DNA of 64,000 nucleotides from Streptomyces asoensis (GTDB taxonomy: Bacteria; Actinomycetota; Actinomycetes; Streptomycetales; Streptomycetaceae): contig NZ_BNEB01000003.1 of assembly GCF_016860545.1 (NCBI RefSeq), forward strand, positions 930,001-994,000, written 5' to 3'. Under the pieces are notes generated by a model, which was not told the DNA's origin, searched no databases, and saw nothing but the letters and a program-made list of their open reading frames with translations. Positions within the stretch are counted from its first letter, which is position 1; each line of letters opens with the position of its first letter. The position numbers and the translations under genes are program-made. Of the stretch, positions 61,047 to 64,000 are shown piece after piece.

Positions 61047-61788
61047 CGTTGAGCCTCCTGCGGGCCAGGACCGCCTCCGCGAGGACCAGGTCCAGGGGGC
61101 GGGTCACCTTGAACGCCTCCTCGTGACCGGGGACGACGACGACCGTCAGCCCCAGCTGCTCGACCATGCTCGCGTCGTCGGTGACGTCGTCCGTGACCGA
61201 CCCGTGGGCGCGGACCAGCGTCTCGCGGTCGAAGCCCTGCGGGGTCTGCACGGCACGCAGGCGGGCACGCTCGGGGGTGGCGACGACCGGCTCGGGGTCC
61301 CCGGCGGTACGGGCCGGCTCGACCTCCTTGACGGTGTCCGCCAGCGGAAGCGCGGGGACGACGGCCGGGGCTCCGTCCCGTACCGCCTCGATCACGGCGT
61401 CCACCGTGTCGACGGGGACGAGGGGCCGGGCGGCGTCGTGCACGAGGACGATGTCGTGGCCGGGCGGCAGCGCCTCCAGCCCGAGCCGCACGGACTCCTG
61501 CCGGGTGTCGCCGCCGGGGACGACCAGGAAGTCGGTGCGGTCGGGCAGCGCGTGCGCGTCGAGCAGCGACTTCACCTCGGCGGTGCCGTCCGGCGGGGCC
61601 ACGACGACGACCAGCGAGACGGCGCGGGAGGCGGCCATGGCGCGCACCGCGTGGATCAGCATCGGTGTGCCGCCCAGCGTGCGGAGCGCCTTGGGGGCGC
61701 CCGGACCGAGGCGGACACCCCGGCCGGCGGCCGGAATCACCGCGGCCGTGCGTGCGGGCGCGGGGGTGGGGCGGGAATCGTCAGACAT
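61036..61788 (-). CDS. ispD: 2-C-methyl-D-erythritol 4-phosphate cytidylyltransferase
   Basis: A 250-aa MEP-pathway nucleotidyltransferase. The CTP loop is PAAGRGVRLGPGAPKAL, with VHDAARPLVP and TPQGFDRETLVRAH downstream. Together with ispF it gives isoprenoid precursor synthesis. ATG 61788. Confidence 0.95.
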   Translation of the reverse strand: MSDDSRPTPAPARTAAVIPAAGRGVRLGPGAPKALRTLGGTPMLIHAVRAMAASRAVSLVVVVAPPDGTAEVKSLLDAHALPDRTDFLVVPGGDTRQESVRLGLEALPPGHDIVLVHDAARPLVPVDTVDAVIEAVRDGAPAVVPALPLADTVKEVEPARTAGDPEPVVATPERARLRAVQTPQGFDRETLVRAHGSVTDDVTDDASMVEQLGLTVVVVPGHEEAFKVTRPLDLVLAEAVLARRRLNDGF

Positions 61789-62135
61789 CGGTTCCTGTCA
61801 GGTTTGTGTTCCGGCCTGGCGTGGGTATGGCCTGGGAAGTGCCGGGCGCGACGCCTTGACCTGACCCTTCCGTGACGATCAGGTCGGGGTGACAGCCCGG
61901 GCCCGGCGCACCAGGTATCGAAGCATCGGTCGGCGTTTCCAGGGGCGGAAAACGACCGACCGCCCCCCGGGTGGGGGCAGGGCGTACGGCGGTGTCCGAG
62001 CGCGAACATGCCGCAGCGCCCGGCGACGGGTCATACGTCATCGGGCACCGCGGCATATCAGTGTTCTTCAGCGTGCCGAGGCCGGTCCGCAGACGGGCAT
62101 CGGGAACTCGAGAACGTTGTCGAACCCGAGCGGGC
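61789..62135. other. 347-bp region between ispD and carD
   Basis: No gene, tRNA or strong hairpin. It probably contains the carD terminator-side sequence and an ispD promoter, but neither stands out. TTGACC at about 61857 faces right and has no matching -10. Confidence 0.5.
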
Positions 62136-62618
62136 TCAGGACGCGAGGACCTCGTCGAGCAGGGCTTCGGCCTTGTCCTCGTTGGTGTTCTCCGCGAGAG
62201 CGAGCTCGCTCACCAGGATCTGGCGGGCCTTGGCGAGCATGCGCTTCTCACCGGCGGAGAGTCCGCGCTCGCGCTCACGACGCCACAGGTCACGCACTAC
62301 TTCCGCGACCTTGATGACATCGCCGGAGGCGAGCTTCTCCAGATTTGCCTTGTAGCGACGCGACCAGTTCGTGGGCTCCTCGGCGTACGGCGCGCGCAGC
62401 ACCTCGAAGACCCGGTCCAGCCCGTCCTGACCGACCACATCACGTACGCCGACGAACTCCGCATTGTCCGCTGGCACACGTACCGTCAGGTCGCCCTGGG
62501 CGACCTTCAGCACCAAGTAGGTCTTGTCCACGCCTTTGATCTGGCGAGTTTCGATGGCCTCGATCAGCGCGGCCCCGTGATGGGGATAGACCACGGTGTC
62601 GCCAACCTTGAACGTCAT
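62136..62618 (-). CDS. carD: CarD-family RNA polymerase-binding regulator
   Basis: A 160-aa protein. The N-terminal Tudor-like RNA-polymerase interaction domain begins FKVGDTVVYPHHGAALIEAIE. The C-terminal helical domain contains the SRRYKANLEKLASGDVIKVAEVVRDLWRR segment, whose tryptophan wedges into the promoter fork in CarD proteins. It stabilises open complexes at rRNA and other promoters. ATG 62618; carD precedes ispD in the same direction. Confidence 0.95.
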   Translation of the reverse strand: MTFKVGDTVVYPHHGAALIEAIETRQIKGVDKTYLVLKVAQGDLTVRVPADNAEFVGVRDVVGQDGLDRVFEVLRAPYAEEPTNWSRRYKANLEKLASGDVIKVAEVVRDLWRRERERGLSAGEKRMLAKARQILVSELALAENTNEDKAEALLDEVLAS

Positions 62619-63282
62619 GTGACAGGTACCCCTTCCGTGGCTATCCAGGGTAACACGGAAACTGCGGGTTCTGAATGGCGTTTTCGCAGGTCAGGGCATA
62701 TCTCGGGGCTTGACAACAGCGACAGGAACGTGCTGCGGAGGGTCTGCGGAAGCAGGTATTCGCAGGTCGGAGCGGCTCTCCGAGGGGGGAGAAACGCGCA
62801 CGTTACACGCATCCGGAGCGCCGCCCGGACGGCCGAACGTCCACAAATGTCCGCTTCCTGGAGTGCGACTTCCGCTACTCCGTTCGGTTCACGTGGCCGG
62901 ATACGGGCCGTTTCCGGAATTGATCATCGCGCCTTCGGTCCGGCCCGTGATCAATTCCGGGGACCGCCTCGCATTCCTTCACCGAAAATCCCCGGTCGGA
63001 CGACTGCCGCGGTTATGTGAATGGCGGGCGAGCAGGAAGAAGACGCCCGATGTCAATGTGGCCCATGGTGGCTCACGCGTCCGGAGCGGGCCACCGGGGA
63101 CGGTCGGGAGAGCGGGTGCCGCGGACCGCCCGGAGCGTCCGTAGGGGCACGGGATCGCCTCAGAGGCGGGTCGGGTGCGGCGGCCCGGGAGCGGCTCGGT
63201 AACCTGAGGCCTGCTGACAGACCCTTAGGACGGCTTTGTTCAAAGGAAAAGCCGCCCGCGTGTACAAGGAGTTGCCGCCGCC
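62619..63282. other. 664-bp divergent region between carD and the lipoprotein gene
   Basis: No credible gene. Contents: a TTGACA at 62710 without a clear -10, a 13-bp perfect inverted repeat at 62914-62960, and the leader of the lipoprotein gene with AAGGAG before its GTG. Short frames on either strand lack codon bias. Confidence 0.6.
62914..62960. repeat. 13-bp perfect inverted repeat, CCGGAATTGATCA
   Basis: CCGGAATTGATCA (62914-62926) and TGATCAATTCCGG (62948-62960), 21-nt spacer. It is AT-richer than its surroundings. In the middle of a divergent region it is more likely an operator or protein-binding site than a terminator. Confidence 0.6.
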
Positions 63283-63939
63283 GTGAGCAGCAGCCTTCGA
63301 CGCGGCGTCCTCGCCGCTTCCGCCATCGCGTTCTCGATCGCCTCGCTCGCCGCCTGCGGCGCCGGAAACGACGCCCAGACCCTGGAGATCAAGCCGGACA
63401 ACGCCGCCGTCCACGTCGGCGACATCAGGCTCCAGAACGTCGTCGTCATCACCCAGCCCGAGCCCGACTCGACCGGCCCCGCCGTCATCGCGGCGACGGT
63501 CTTCAACGGCGGCGACAAGGCGCAGACGCTCCAGTCCATCGCCCTCGACGGCGGCGGGTCCGCCGAGCTCAAGCCCGCCAAGGGCAAGGGCGACGTGACC
63601 GTGCCCGCCCACGGCTCGCTGGTCATCGGCGGCAAGGACAACGCCTCCGCCGTCTTCAAGGACAGCCACGAGTCCCTCGAGGACGGCGACGCCCAGAAGG
63701 TCACCTTCACCTTCAGCGAGACCGGCGCGGTCAGCCTGCGCGCCTTCGTCGTGCCGGCCGGCAGCTACTTCTCCTCGTGGGGGCCGAGCGCGATCCCGAG
63801 CGCCGCGCAGTCACCCTCCGGGAGCGCGTCGCCGTCGGGTTCCGCTTCGCCGTCGGGCTCGCAGAGCGGGACCCCCGCGTCCGGCTCCGCGTCCCCGTCC
63901 GGCTCGGCCTCCGCGTCGGAGTCGGCCGCCGGCCAGTGA
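63283..63939 (+). CDS. Lipoprotein with PCu(A)C-like domain and repetitive tail
   Basis: A 218-aa exported lipoprotein. Signal peptide ends in lipobox SLAAC (Cys25). Residues 40-160 form a beta-sandwich (VGDIRLQNVVVI, VIAATVFNGGDKAQTLQSIAL, VTVPAHGSLVIGG) recalling the DUF461/copper-chaperone class, but the Met/His metal ligands of true PCu(A)C proteins are missing. Residues 170-218 are repeats of SASPSGS, a disordered cell-wall spacer. GTG 63283 has AAGGAG 10 nt upstream. Function unknown. Confidence 0.8.
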   Translation: MSSSLRRGVLAASAIAFSIASLAACGAGNDAQTLEIKPDNAAVHVGDIRLQNVVVITQPEPDSTGPAVIAATVFNGGDKAQTLQSIALDGGGSAELKPAKGKGDVTVPAHGSLVIGGKDNASAVFKDSHESLEDGDAQKVTFTFSETGAVSLRAFVVPAGSYFSSWGPSAIPSAAQSPSGSASPSGSASPSGSQSGTPASGSASPSGSASASESAAGQ

Positions 63940-64000
63940 CCCCGCCACGGGCGGATCCGGCCCGGCGGGCACGGACCGGCCACCGGCACTGACGAAGGGC

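Overview
The window is high-GC actinobacterial chromosome, almost certainly Streptomyces: strong third-position GC, GTG and leaderless starts, DasR-type operators, a glycan-recycling gene set, groEL2 with a perfect CIRCE element, msiK, and a c-di-GMP cyclase that looks like CdgB. From memory, gene order follows the S. coelicolor SCO4328 to SCO4231 region read backwards. That synteny is inference, not a search result.

Layout. 1-3.2 kb: end of an MFS transporter, a DUF2771 lipoprotein, and the futalosine-pathway menaquinone genes mqnB and mqnD. 3.2-5.8 kb: a cold-shock gene whose 5' end has been interrupted by a ~2.1 kb element carrying a large serine integrase and a resolvase remnant. 5.8-17.5 kb: HAD hydrolase, membrane proteins, an 872-aa helicase-associated protein, XPB helicase, a HelD/HelR-type RNA polymerase motor, CutC, an HD protein and a GNAT. 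17.7-26.1 kb: small hypotheticals, murQ plus a PTS EIIBC (MurNAc recycling), a phosphoesterase, an old-yellow-enzyme homologue, groEL2 and a cold-shock gene. 26.5-33.7 kb: sulfur carrier plus threonine synthase behind a SAM-I riboswitch, glucosyl-3-phosphoglycerate synthase, otsA and otsB, a DUF3263 protein, and an orphan sugar-binding lipoprotein. 33.7-37.1 kb: nagK-nagA and a fructokinase-family gene, with a cluster of DasR-like sites.

37.05-39.45 kb is an AT-rich island with a small secreted protein, a dead IS5-type transposase, and altered 3' ends on both flanking convergent genes. 39-57.8 kb holds cdgB, a flavin reductase, an ECF sigma factor with an in-frame stop, arfB, terD, an M1 peptidase, a pentapeptide protein, a MerR-box oxidoreductase, a DHA2 exporter, an FAD oxidoreductase, tRNA-Thr(TGT), msiK with a DasR site, a nucleotidyltransferase and a DoxX protein. 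The last 6 kb is housekeeping: rlmB, cysS, ispF, ispD, carD, then a lipoprotein.

Functional thread: murQ/PTS, nagK/nagA, the sugar-binding protein and msiK all belong to amino-sugar and cell-wall recycling. Three of those promoter regions, plus an unexpected one between cutC and the HD gene, carry sequences resembling the DasR operator. The most unusual structure is the serine-integrase element, whose attachment site recreates the first codons of the cold-shock gene it interrupts.
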